From positions 1-22,358 of IMG/VR virus record IMGVR_UViG_3300020203_000106: a DNA stretch of 22,358 nucleotides; one strand, written 5' to 3'. Of the stretch, positions 6,769-14,089 are shown piece after piece. Positions within the stretch are counted from its first letter, which is position 1; each line of letters starts with the position of its first letter. This DNA comes from a virus. The notes under the pieces were generated by a model that was not told the origin of the DNA, searched no databases, and saw only the letters and a program-made list of their open reading frames with translations. Position numbers and translations under genes: made by a program.

Positions 6769-7986
6769 ATGACGAAGACCAATATCCACACCGGAACCTT
6801 ACATGATCCGGGGTACGATAATGTTATCAACCTTATGGATTACGCCGCAACCGACTGGCAAAAACAAGTTCTGCAGTCACTGTCCGAGACAAAGAACGCG
6901 CGGGAGACTGGAAGGATACTCAAGCTTGACTCAAGCCGGGTTTCCAAAATATTGCGAACCGTAAAGATAAGGGCAGCAAGTTCTGGGTTCGCGCCAGAGC
7001 ATGATTACACCCGGACGGTTCCCGATGGGTATACGGTAAAGGGAGTATCGACATATTACGACAGTGAGGGCGCCGTAAAGGGCCAATGGGTAAAGTCAGC
7101 CGCCGACCGCGAGAGGATGGTAGAAATTGCGCGGGATATGGTAGCTGACATTTGCGAAGGCGTTAGCAGGCTAGACCCCCTGCCAGAGCCAAAAACAAAA
7201 GTTCTGACTGATCTGCTCAATCTATACACAATGACTGACTGCCATATAGGGATGCTGGCATGGGGCAGAGAGTCCGGAAAGGACTGGGACCTGAAGATCG
7301 CTGAGGAAACACTATCTGGATGCTTTGCGGACATGCTGCGACGTTCGCCGGAGTCCGAAACCTGCGTTATCGCACAGCTTGGAGACTGGATGCATTATGA
7401 CAGCCTTACTCCGGTAACCCCATCATCCGGGCACATCCTGGATGCAGACTCGCGTGCAGGCAAAATGGTTTCAACTGCGTGCCGCGTTCTACGGTCTATT
7501 GTTGACATGGCCCTGGTCAAGCACAAGATGGTTCACCTGCTTATCGCGGAAGGCAATCATGATATGTTTGGTTCTCTGATGATGAGGACATTATTTCGTA
7601 TGGTTTACGAAAAAGAGCCACGAGTTCAGATGATCGAAAGCGAAAATCCATATTACGCTATGCAGTTCGGCTCGAACATGCTTGCATGGCACCATGGACA
7701 CAAGAAGGGCCTTGACGCCTCGACAGCGCTATATATGGCTAGTGTGTATCCCAAGATATTTGGTAGCACTGAATACCGCGTTATCCACTTTGGAGACAAG
7801 CACCACAGGAGCGTGAAGGAGTTCGCTGGCATTACGCTGGAGCAGCATGGAACGCTTGCCGCAAATGACGCATACGCTACACGTGGCGGTTGGAAGTCAA
7901 ACCAGTATTGCGAAGCGATCACATATCACAAGGAATTGGGCGAAGCCGGGAGGATCAGGTCCACTCCTGCAATGATAGGCATGTAA
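6769..7986 (+). CDS. Calcineurin-like metallophosphoesterase with N-terminal helix-turn-helix
   Basis: This 405-residue protein has two parts. Residues 27-66 (WQKQVLQSLSETKNARETGR, then ILKLDSSRVSKILR) look like a helix-turn-helix of the resolvase/sigma type. The rest is a metallophosphoesterase with TDCHIG (156-161), GDWMHYD (205-211), GNHD (262-265), HHGHKKG (308-314) and a later HFGDKHH, which supply the usual Asp/His/Asn metal ligands. Such phage enzymes are often placed next to replication genes and may be DNA nucleases or phosphatases; the substrate is not known. The ATG at 6769 was chosen for GGAGAG 5 bases upstream. The primase gene starts one base after its stop, so they probably work in the same process. 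Confidence 0.75.
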   Translation: MTKTNIHTGTLHDPGYDNVINLMDYAATDWQKQVLQSLSETKNARETGRILKLDSSRVSKILRTVKIRAASSGFAPEHDYTRTVPDGYTVKGVSTYYDSEGAVKGQWVKSAADRERMVEIARDMVADICEGVSRLDPLPEPKTKVLTDLLNLYTMTDCHIGMLAWGRESGKDWDLKIAEETLSGCFADMLRRSPESETCVIAQLGDWMHYDSLTPVTPSSGHILDADSRAGKMVSTACRVLRSIVDMALVKHKMVHLLIAEGNHDMFGSLMMRTLFRMVYEKEPRVQMIESENPYYAMQFGSNMLAWHHGHKKGLDASTALYMASVYPKIFGSTEYRVIHFGDKHHRSVKEFAGITLEQHGTLAANDAYATRGGWKSNQYCEAITYHKELGEAGRIRSTPAMIGM

Positions 7987-7987
7987 C

Positions 7988-8890
7988 ATGAACGCTCGGG
8001 AGATAGTTGCATCTCGTGGAGGCATATGGTCCGGACGGTACGGGGTATGTTCCTGCCCTGTCTGCCAGCCAGAAAGCCGCAAAGACCAGTCTGCGCTTTC
8101 AATTTCGGACCAATCCGGACGCATGCTGATGAAGTGCCACAAAAGCAATTGCGACTATGTTTCCATCCTCAAGAGCCTTGGAGTAAACGTCAACAGAACT
8201 GACGCTCCCACAGGGGATTATATGACGGCAATAAAGGATGAGGAAGCGCGCCGAGGAATGGAAGCAATCGTCACTTCAGAAAGGATTATGGGTGCGACGG
8301 AAAAAAGAAGTCATCCATACACAACCCGCAAAGGGTTTCCTGACAAAAGGTTCTCCGTCATCACGGTAATGAAACTCAAGAAAATAATGAATATACCACG
8401 TCCTTTGCGTGGCCTTGGAAGCAATGAATTGCTTTTGTGCGTACCGATGAAAAGTTATGAGGGCGATTTGAAGTCAATAGAGTTTATTTCAGCAAATGGA
8501 ATAAAGTGCTTTCTTCCTGGCGGTAAGCTTCAAAAAACTGCCTGCTGGATTGGCACTGAGGGGCCTATAATCATTTGCGAGGGCGTTGCCACCGGACTGA
8601 GCATATCGCGCTGTGCGGCCAACCTGGGGCTTCCTGTGATAGTTGCGTGTGCTGGAAGCGCTGCTAACATGCTAGGGTTGAAAACAAAGTCTTTTTTCGT
8701 CATGGCGGACAATGACAAGAGCGGGGCTGGAGAATCGGCCGCACGCAAGATGATGAAAAGCTACGTCATGCCTCCCGTTGTCGGAATGGACTTTAACGAC
8801 TACGAGTTAGCGCAACCACAGGAAGCCTCTGCTTTGCTTTCTTCGCTTTTGAGCGGCGCTGGGTTGCGGGCAGGCCATCCGACAATGTAA
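7988..8890 (+). CDS. Zinc-ribbon/Toprim DNA primase without a helicase domain
   Basis: This 300-residue protein is expected to make RNA primers. The N-terminus has a zinc ribbon: CPVC (23-26) and C50-x4-C55. A Toprim domain follows with the conserved acidic motifs ICEGVATGLS (196-205, Glu198) and MADNDKSG (239-246, Asp241/Asp243), ending near MDFNDYELAQ (267-276). It lacks the helicase half found in T7 gp4-type proteins, so unwinding must come from another protein. The last 98 bases overlap the end of the convergent DUF1064 gene on the - strand. Those bases encode only the non-conserved tail (roughly 269-300), so both genes can be real. Confidence 0.8.
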   Translation: MNAREIVASRGGIWSGRYGVCSCPVCQPESRKDQSALSISDQSGRMLMKCHKSNCDYVSILKSLGVNVNRTDAPTGDYMTAIKDEEARRGMEAIVTSERIMGATEKRSHPYTTRKGFPDKRFSVITVMKLKKIMNIPRPLRGLGSNELLLCVPMKSYEGDLKSIEFISANGIKCFLPGGKLQKTACWIGTEGPIIICEGVATGLSISRCAANLGLPVIVACAGSAANMLGLKTKSFFVMADNDKSGAGESAARKMMKSYVMPPVVGMDFNDYELAQPQEASALLSSLLSGAGLRAGHPTM

Positions 8891-9185
8891 TATCGAATCC
8901 ATGAATGGCCTTGAACAGTTTCGCCTTTAGCCGGAACTCTGGAAGTATCATCCCCTTGGCGTCATACACAATTCTCTTGCCGCCATCAATGTAAACAAAA
9001 TCGGCAACGTATGAGCAGACTTTAGTGCCGTTGACGATAAGGTCAAAGCGAACCTGGCGATCAAGGGACGATATAGCGCCAGCCTTTTGCAGGAGACATA
9101 ATTCCTGCCACTTCCTTGCCTCAAGTGCAGAGTCGAAAGTTATACCCTCAACCAAAGTCTTGTGATTACCATATTTGGTCTTCAC
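8793..9185 (-). CDS. DUF1064-family putative nuclease
   Basis: This 130-residue protein of the DUF1064 family, a PD-(D/E)XK-like group in phages, may be an endonuclease or junction resolvase. Conserved parts are KYGNHKTLVEGITFDSALEA (4-23), LQKAGAISSLDRQV (32-45), VADFVYIDGGKRIVYDAKG (60-78, with Asp62 and D-x-K as candidate active site) and FRLKAKLF (84-91). I chose the GTG at 9185: it lies just after the upstream stop (TAG at 9189-9187), has GGAAG about 7 bases before it, and gives the family's usual MKTKYGN beginning. An ATG at 9221 would add twelve residues. It is the last gene of the virion block and ends inside the primase gene on the other strand. Confidence 0.75.
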   Translation of the reverse strand: MKTKYGNHKTLVEGITFDSALEARKWQELCLLQKAGAISSLDRQVRFDLIVNGTKVCSYVADFVYIDGGKRIVYDAKGMILPEFRLKAKLFKAIHGFDITLSDGLPATQRRSKAKKAKQRLPVVALTRSR

Positions 9186-9186
9186 G

Positions 9187-11130
9187 CTATTCTTCCGGCT
9201 GGCTGTTCCCGATACCTGCATAGGCTGCCATGCCCTGATAAAGGTCAAGGATTTGCTGCTGACTGTGCCCGGCTGCCTGAAGCGCCTGAATGGCTTCACC
9301 TGCGGTTGCCGGGTCAAGCATCATTTCAGCGACACGAACGCGCACCCTGTTAGGCAGGGCTATACCCATCGAGACACGGTTCGCAATACCGGCCTTTGCA
9401 GCGCCACCAAGGGGAGAAAGGACACCCATAAAACCCGTAACGGCGTCACCAAAATTACGAACGTTTTGTTGGTCTTCCGTAATCGCACCACGACCAGTAA
9501 TAGCGCGCACGGAATCCACTCCCCTGCCACGTGCATCAATAGACGCTGAAACCCCGTCAAGGTCTTCAGGATTAACTATACGCGCAAGGCGATCACGCAA
9601 TCCGCCCAACCGCATTTGATTTGAAATACTTCCGGGGTTCTCGGTAGCCGCCCCTTGGAGACGATCAAGAGCGCCCTCCCGGAATCCCGCTGCCGATGTT
9701 ATGTTGGAAACAGGATCACGGGCGCCCTCTGGAATAGAAGCCTGGAAATTGTCCGGAGTCATGGACCCCAAAATTCCAGACGCGCCCTTGTCGGCTCCAT
9801 CGCCCCTTGCAAATTGTTGTCTATAGCTGGCCAGAGCGGGTCCATATGTAGGATGCTGCTGAGTAACCATATCAACAAGCAAGTTGACTCCGGGTGCGTT
9901 AACGCCCGATTCCTTGCTGTAGTGGGAGCGAAGTCTTTCCATCAAGTCTACTGTTACGTTACCACTCTCCATTGCTGCTCTATCTGACCGTGTTATACCA
10001 TTCACACCGTTATTACGAAGCATCTGATACATTGACGGAGTAAGAATTACAGTATTGGGACGAATATCGTTCATTACTTCAGTCAAAGCCCTGCTTGCGT
10101 CACGAGTTGTGACGTTAGAGCCTTGTGAAGAACCAAGCTGTTCTACATCCTGTCTTACACCGTCCCTGAACCTGGCCTCTGCTGCCTCTGAGCCAGCCTC
10201 AAAGGTATTTGCAGAGCCTGGCGCCTTAGCCGCAAACTGAGAGATTGCTTTAGCTTCTTCCGGATTCAAAACTTCGCCAATTAAAGGATCACGTCCTGTG
10301 AGACGGGAGAATTGAGCCATCCTTTCGGGAATATCTATTCCTATGCGTCTCGCAATTTCACCCGCAGCGGCAGTATCAACAAAAGAAGGAAACCGTGAAG
10401 TAACAGACTTTACACCGGCCCCAATAGCGTCGCCACCAACCTTGAGCGCAGGTCCGGCTGCTGCCATAATTGCAGCCTCCTCTACAGTTGGCGCCCTGCC
10501 TTCTGATATTGCAACCGTTGCGGCTCCGGCTCCAAGTCCTGTGGCTGCAAGTTTTGCAGCATTGGCGCCAAACTGCCCGGGCCGCAATCTGGCAAAGTTG
10601 CCCACCCCCTCAACAGCAGTCTTAAGCGCAGGAACGGCTGCTGCGACACCGCGACCAGCAACCTTGGCGCCAGAGGCTATTGCTCCACCAGAGCCAATCG
10701 CACCAGCTACGGCGCCGGTTCCCATAGCAAGCGGCTGTAGCTTTAATACTTCATCGCGGTAAGAAAGCATTGCCTCTTTGGCGTCTTCATCCGTCATCCA
10801 CGGATTCTCTTTTTTAAACTTCTTCCGAATGGCGGCATCGCCTACGCCAAAGGCTGCCGAGCCTGCTCCTACAACTTGGGCCCCAAACGCTTGAGTCACA
10901 CCGGAAACAAATCGGTCCAAAGGTGACTTTTTAGTTTTTGCAGAGCCCAATGTATCGCGCGCATACTGGCGCCCACCCTCAACATTTATCCGTGAGCGCG
11001 TAGCTGGGTCTTTCAGCTTTTCTTTCATGGTTGGCTTTACAAGACTGAAGCCATCCGGAAGGGGAGGGGAGGACCCGGAAGGGGGTGCGTCTTCAAGAGC
11101 GAAACCGGGAGGAAGCGGAGGAACAGGCAT
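9187..11130 (-). CDS. Putative ejection (internal virion) protein, 647 residues
   Basis: This is a large, Ala/Gly-rich protein and the last of three consecutive putative ejection proteins. It starts with a proline-rich tract in which a motif occurs twice (PPLPPGFALE, residues 4-13, and PPLPDGFSLV, residues 22-31). Hydrophobic Ala/Gly segments cover about 135-210 and could enter membranes; the remainder is polar and probably helical. P22 gp16, which is injected and helps DNA cross the membrane, has 609 residues and holds the same third place after gp7 and gp20. Sequence identity to it is not evident to me, so this is a call from position, size and composition. The ATG at 11130 overlaps the previous stop (TAATG) and has GGAGG upstream. 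Confidence 0.5.
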   Translation of the reverse strand: MPVPPLPPGFALEDAPPSGSSPPLPDGFSLVKPTMKEKLKDPATRSRINVEGGRQYARDTLGSAKTKKSPLDRFVSGVTQAFGAQVVGAGSAAFGVGDAAIRKKFKKENPWMTDEDAKEAMLSYRDEVLKLQPLAMGTGAVAGAIGSGGAIASGAKVAGRGVAAAVPALKTAVEGVGNFARLRPGQFGANAAKLAATGLGAGAATVAISEGRAPTVEEAAIMAAAGPALKVGGDAIGAGVKSVTSRFPSFVDTAAAGEIARRIGIDIPERMAQFSRLTGRDPLIGEVLNPEEAKAISQFAAKAPGSANTFEAGSEAAEARFRDGVRQDVEQLGSSQGSNVTTRDASRALTEVMNDIRPNTVILTPSMYQMLRNNGVNGITRSDRAAMESGNVTVDLMERLRSHYSKESGVNAPGVNLLVDMVTQQHPTYGPALASYRQQFARGDGADKGASGILGSMTPDNFQASIPEGARDPVSNITSAAGFREGALDRLQGAATENPGSISNQMRLGGLRDRLARIVNPEDLDGVSASIDARGRGVDSVRAITGRGAITEDQQNVRNFGDAVTGFMGVLSPLGGAAKAGIANRVSMGIALPNRVRVRVAEMMLDPATAGEAIQALQAAGHSQQQILDLYQGMAAYAGIGNSQPEE

Positions 11131-12662
11131 TATTCCACAGCCTCCCAAGGGGCGCCATTAACGCTTTTAATCCTTTCACCCTTAGCATTTTTGGCAAATC
11201 TTGTACCGTCTTGGGCACCGTCTTGGGCACCAGCGTTGGAACCGGCTGGGGCACCAGCTTTGGCAATGGTCGAATCAAACAGCGAAAGGAAGGACGAAAT
11301 GGAGCTATCAATCTGTTTGGCAGAAGAATTAGGGTTCGCTACAATTGATACGAGTAGTTCCAATTCCTTTGGTGTATCAGCAAGACGGGCGGCGTCCAAG
11401 CCGGGCAGGGTGCGCAACGCTTGCACAAGCGGAACAGTCGCAGACCTAATGTCCTGTAGCGCCGTGAAACGATCCGGAAACATAGCGGCATAAGCGGCGG
11501 CAACACCTGGGTCTTCCATACCACCGGGAGCAGCCATAGCAGCAGATATGGCACGCTCGGTGAAATTAAGTTCTTTGCCTCCACGAACGGCCCCGGCCTG
11601 TTTTGCCCTACCTAAAGCTGACTTAAAATTCTCTACGTAACTCTTGACAACTGCCGGGTCAGAGAATCCGCCCGTTTTACCTTCGGAACCGGAACCCTTG
11701 GGCCGGTTGCTACGGTTCGCCTGGCCAGTCCTCGCTTCCAAGAGGGAAATCTCCGCACGTTCCTTATCGGTAAGATCTTGGACTGGCGACTCAATCCATT
11801 TACCATCATTCATGTCATAGAGACCGCCGCCAACACTAAGATAACGATCCTTGCCGGACAGTGCACCACCCCCACCAACCATTGCAGAAAGAGCAGGAAT
11901 CCCACCTTGGTTATACGCATCCATTTGACTTTGAGTGAAAGTGTCTGGATTTTGTTCCAAGAACTTCTTCACTGCCTGTTCTTTATTCCCGGGATTGGAT
12001 TGAATTATTGATTGAAGCGCCTGAACAGCGCGGCCTGCACCGACAAGCTTTTCGTTGTCTCGTTTAAAATTCTGATTCTCAATAACATTGCCGGTTTCTG
12101 GATCAATTCTTGCTACGTCAGCAAAGTTTCCACCTGCAATCGCATCGTCAAGAGATTTTTGACGGCCTTGGTTATAGGTATTTTTATCGACACCCTGAAC
12201 TCTTGCTGCAGAATCTGGGTCAAGACGCTTTATTGCCTCAACGTCGCCGGTCGCCAGTGCGCGACGAAGCTGCTCCGGCGCAACGGAATCATTATAGTCA
12301 CTCTCCATCTGCTGAACGGAGTTGAGGCCCATGAGGGCACGGCCAATATTTGCGAACCCGTCCGCTGCGTCACCGCGAGTCCCACCCTTCGGAACGAAAC
12401 CCATAAGACCCGAGAAAGCACGTCCAGCTTTTGATCCAAACGATTCAGGAGCGACAGGGCCAACCGGCCTGTTGGAAGGGCCAACCGGCCTGCTGGAAGG
12501 GCTAACCGGCCTGCTGGAATGGCTAACCGACCTGTTGAGGGAAACAGGTTGCTTGTTTCCGGAGCCGGTATGGTTCTTTGACGGGCTCGCCTCTTTTGGA
12601 GAGCCGCTACTCTGCTTATTCCGGTTTCTGACAGTACCGATAAGATAATCTGGAAAGCTCAT
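11130..12662 (-). CDS. Putative ejection (internal virion) protein, 510 residues
   Basis: This is a soluble-looking, Ala/Asp/Gln-rich protein. Residues 10-75 are low-complexity Ser/Pro/Asn/Lys and hold four heptapeptides of the form RPVxPSx (44-71). Next comes a helical region with ANIGRALMGLNSVQQMESDY, a stretch rich in DPxT/DPDS motifs (145-195), and a C-terminal region with a small GAQDGAQDG repeat. Its length and place match P22 gp20 (471 residues), a DNA-injection protein, but I cannot point to diagnostic motifs. It is the middle gene of three likely ejection proteins and overlaps the next gene by one base. Confidence 0.45.
   Translation of the reverse strand: MSFPDYLIGTVRNRNKQSSGSPKEASPSKNHTGSGNKQPVSLNRSVSHSSRPVSPSSRPVGPSNRPVGPVAPESFGSKAGRAFSGLMGFVPKGGTRGDAADGFANIGRALMGLNSVQQMESDYNDSVAPEQLRRALATGDVEAIKRLDPDSAARVQGVDKNTYNQGRQKSLDDAIAGGNFADVARIDPETGNVIENQNFKRDNEKLVGAGRAVQALQSIIQSNPGNKEQAVKKFLEQNPDTFTQSQMDAYNQGGIPALSAMVGGGGALSGKDRYLSVGGGLYDMNDGKWIESPVQDLTDKERAEISLLEARTGQANRSNRPKGSGSEGKTGGFSDPAVVKSYVENFKSALGRAKQAGAVRGGKELNFTERAISAAMAAPGGMEDPGVAAAYAAMFPDRFTALQDIRSATVPLVQALRTLPGLDAARLADTPKELELLVSIVANPNSSAKQIDSSISSFLSLFDSTIAKAGAPAGSNAGAQDGAQDGTRFAKNAKGERIKSVNGAPWEAVE
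12462..12545 (-). repeat. Four tandem 21-base repeats inside an ejection-protein gene
   Basis: Units beginning with AACCGGCCTG on the + strand start at 12462, 12483, 12504 and 12525 (the last is AACCGACCTG). The 21-base period encodes a seven-residue repeat, RPVxPSx, on the - strand. The first two repeats transcribed are the most diverged. Such in-frame repeats can vary in number by slippage without breaking the gene. Confidence 0.9.
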
Positions 12663-12664
12663 TT

Positions 12665-13282
12665 TTAACCCCCAAACAGCTTGCCAAGGAAGCTTGCGTT
12701 CTTTTTCTGGGCCATAGTTTCAGCATGACCCAGGATGTTTTCATTCATAAAGTTACCCTCCGCCATATCCAGATCAGACTGTGCACCGGAAGCGTTCATA
12801 CCCATGGATTGTTGGTTCATAAGGTTGGAAAGATAGTTTCCAAACGACCCTTGGGCCAATTGTGAGGCATTATCCTGGAATACCCTGCCAGTACCGCTTG
12901 AGCCCAGAAGACCTCTTGCAGCAGCATTGGACGCGACGCCACCCATAGCGGAGTTCAAGGTATCTTGATAACCTGAGGATTCTCGAAAACGGTTAAGCCC
13001 CTCTGCCCCGGAAGTGTCTCCCGGTTCGCCGGTTCCAAGCAGGCTTCCAACAAGAGAGTTGGCACGACCACCAGTCTCTGCGTATGGAGTAAAACGGTCA
13101 CTCGCCTTTTTGAAAAACGGAAGTACCGCCTTACGGGCGTCCAGATAGCCCTTTCCCATGCGCTTTACCGCACGGTTTGAACTGCCACCAAGGCCCAATG
13201 CTGATCCAAACCGCCTCCAACCGTCAGCACTACCGCCGCCGCCCGCGCCGCCGAACATCCCCATGATTGCAGAAAAGTCCAT
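12665..13282 (-). CDS. Small virion/DNA-transfer protein, 205 residues
   Basis: This Gly/Ser/Asn-rich protein has the layout of small phage DNA-transfer proteins. It has a glycine-rich N-terminus with GGAGGGGSADGW, then KKASDRFTPYAETG (58-71), FRESSGYQDTLNSAMGG (99-115), NAAARGLLGSSGTGR (119-133) and a Gln/Asn/Met-rich C-terminal helix region. The combination F-x-x-S/D-P/G-GYQ followed by AAARGLLGSG-T is one I associate with podophage injection proteins. P22 gp7 (229 residues) is the likely counterpart by size and order. It has its own 59-base leader with AGGA 9 bases before the ATG. It is first of the three ejection-type genes. Confidence 0.55.
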   Translation of the reverse strand: MDFSAIMGMFGGAGGGGSADGWRRFGSALGLGGSSNRAVKRMGKGYLDARKAVLPFFKKASDRFTPYAETGGRANSLVGSLLGTGEPGDTSGAEGLNRFRESSGYQDTLNSAMGGVASNAAARGLLGSSGTGRVFQDNASQLAQGSFGNYLSNLMNQQSMGMNASGAQSDLDMAEGNFMNENILGHAETMAQKKNASFLGKLFGG

Positions 13283-13306
13283 TATTCTAATTCCTATTTG
13301 TAAACA

Positions 13307-13335
13307 AACATAGCTTATTAACCAAACGGTTGCAA
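13307..13335 (-). promoter_or_regulatory. Possible weak promoter before the ejection-type genes
   Basis: In the 59-base gap between endolysin and the 205-residue gene, the - strand has TTGCAA (13335-13330), 17 bases, then TATGTT (13312-13307). Each hexamer matches the sigma70 consensus at four of six bases. It could give extra transcription of the ejection genes, but the match is weak. Confidence 0.25.
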
Positions 13336-13341
13336 TAGCGT

Positions 13342-13767
13342 CTATTTCTTCCAGTCATCACGGGAACCGGGGTAAAACCACCGTGCTACAGGGCCTTTGC
13401 GCATGTCCAGATGGATAAACGTCTTACCGTATCCAATGCCGGTGAACCCAAGGCTATCCGCAAGGTTTGACAGTATGTGTCGGTCATGTCCTTCAAGGCT
13501 TATGTCTGCCGCCAAGTCAAGATGCTGTGAGGCTTTTGCCCCTCCCACCTTCTCGTTGTGTATCTTGCAACGATGGCCGGAGTTTACCTTGAAAGGTTTT
13601 CCGACAAGAAACCGAAGCGCCTGCAGTTTGTCAAGGAACTGCTTGTTATGGACATACTGACCGCAATGAGGGCAGGCAAGCTCTGAGGGCGTAAAGTTAG
13701 GCCACCTATCCCGCCAGTAATCATTGGGGATAGGCGCCTTGGCGTATATGCCGTTTGGAAGTGCCAT
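13342..13767 (-). CDS. Endolysin, peptidase M15 family
   Basis: This 141-residue zinc peptidase of the M15 (D-Ala-D-Ala carboxypeptidase-like) family should cut peptidoglycan cross-links at lysis. Visible are FTPSELACPHCG (25-36, with a CxxC pair), SGHRCKIHN (63-71), the zinc motif SQHLDLAADI (80-89: His82, Asp88), and FIHLDMR (117-123: third ligand His119). There is no signal peptide, so it needs a holin to reach the wall, and the holin-like gene lies two bases upstream. No good ribosome site is visible; the ATG follows the holin stop closely (TAGTAATG), so it is probably translated by re-initiation. No spanin genes were found beside it. Confidence 0.9.
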   Translation of the reverse strand: MALPNGIYAKAPIPNDYWRDRWPNFTPSELACPHCGQYVHNKQFLDKLQALRFLVGKPFKVNSGHRCKIHNEKVGGAKASQHLDLAADISLEGHDRHILSNLADSLGFTGIGYGKTFIHLDMRKGPVARWFYPGSRDDWKK

Positions 13768-13769
13768 TA

Positions 13770-14024
13770 CTATTTGAATACAGGGGTCTTGGTGAAGAAT
13801 CGAACAACGGTGTTGACGATAGCAAGAATACCCATAATTGAGGCAATAATAATGTCAACATTGGTTGCAATCGTGTCAAACGATTCGCCAACCGAAGCTT
13901 CAGTGACGCCTGCAACTTCCGCCGCAGGGATGACGCCGGACGCGACACCAAGAGCAACGAAAAGGGTTACGGCCTGAATAACGAGGGTGCGCCAGCCGCG
14001 AATTGCAGCAAGAAATTGAGTCAT
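13770..14024 (-). CDS. Holin-like membrane protein
   Basis: This 84-residue protein has two hydrophobic segments: about 12-33 (RTLVIQAVTLFVALGVASG) and 57-77 (DIIIASIMGILAIVNTVV). An acidic amphipathic loop joins them, and the tail is basic (RFFTKTPVFK). Size, topology and position directly before the endolysin fit a two-segment holin that permeabilises the inner membrane at the time of lysis. GGAG lies 8 bases before the ATG. A strong promoter is in the 65-base gap upstream. It resembles no holin I can name, so the call rests on topology and context. Confidence 0.7.
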   Translation of the reverse strand: MTQFLAAIRGWRTLVIQAVTLFVALGVASGVIPAAEVAGVTEASVGESFDTIATNVDIIIASIMGILAIVNTVVRFFTKTPVFK

Positions 14025-14061
14025 GGTATAAGCTCCGAAAGGATTGCTGAGGGGTTCGGTA

Positions 14062-14089
14062 ATTATACCAGGTTATCTGGATAAGTCAA
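14062..14089 (-). promoter_or_regulatory. Strong sigma70-like promoter for the lysis genes
   Basis: Reading the - strand, TTGACT (14089-14084) is followed after 16 bases by a perfect TATAAT (14067-14062). It starts right after the stop codon of the fibre gene and ends about 38 bases before the holin ATG. The spacer contains CCAG and CTGG separated by five bases, a short dyad that could be an operator, though it is too small to insist on. It would let holin, endolysin and ejection genes be transcribed independently of the upstream structural genes. Confidence 0.65.

Noticed and set aside
13842-13870. TTGACA on the - strand inside the holin gene as an endolysin promoter
   Set aside because: The matching -10 position reads TATGGG, a poor box, and the holin and endolysin are almost contiguous and probably co-translated.
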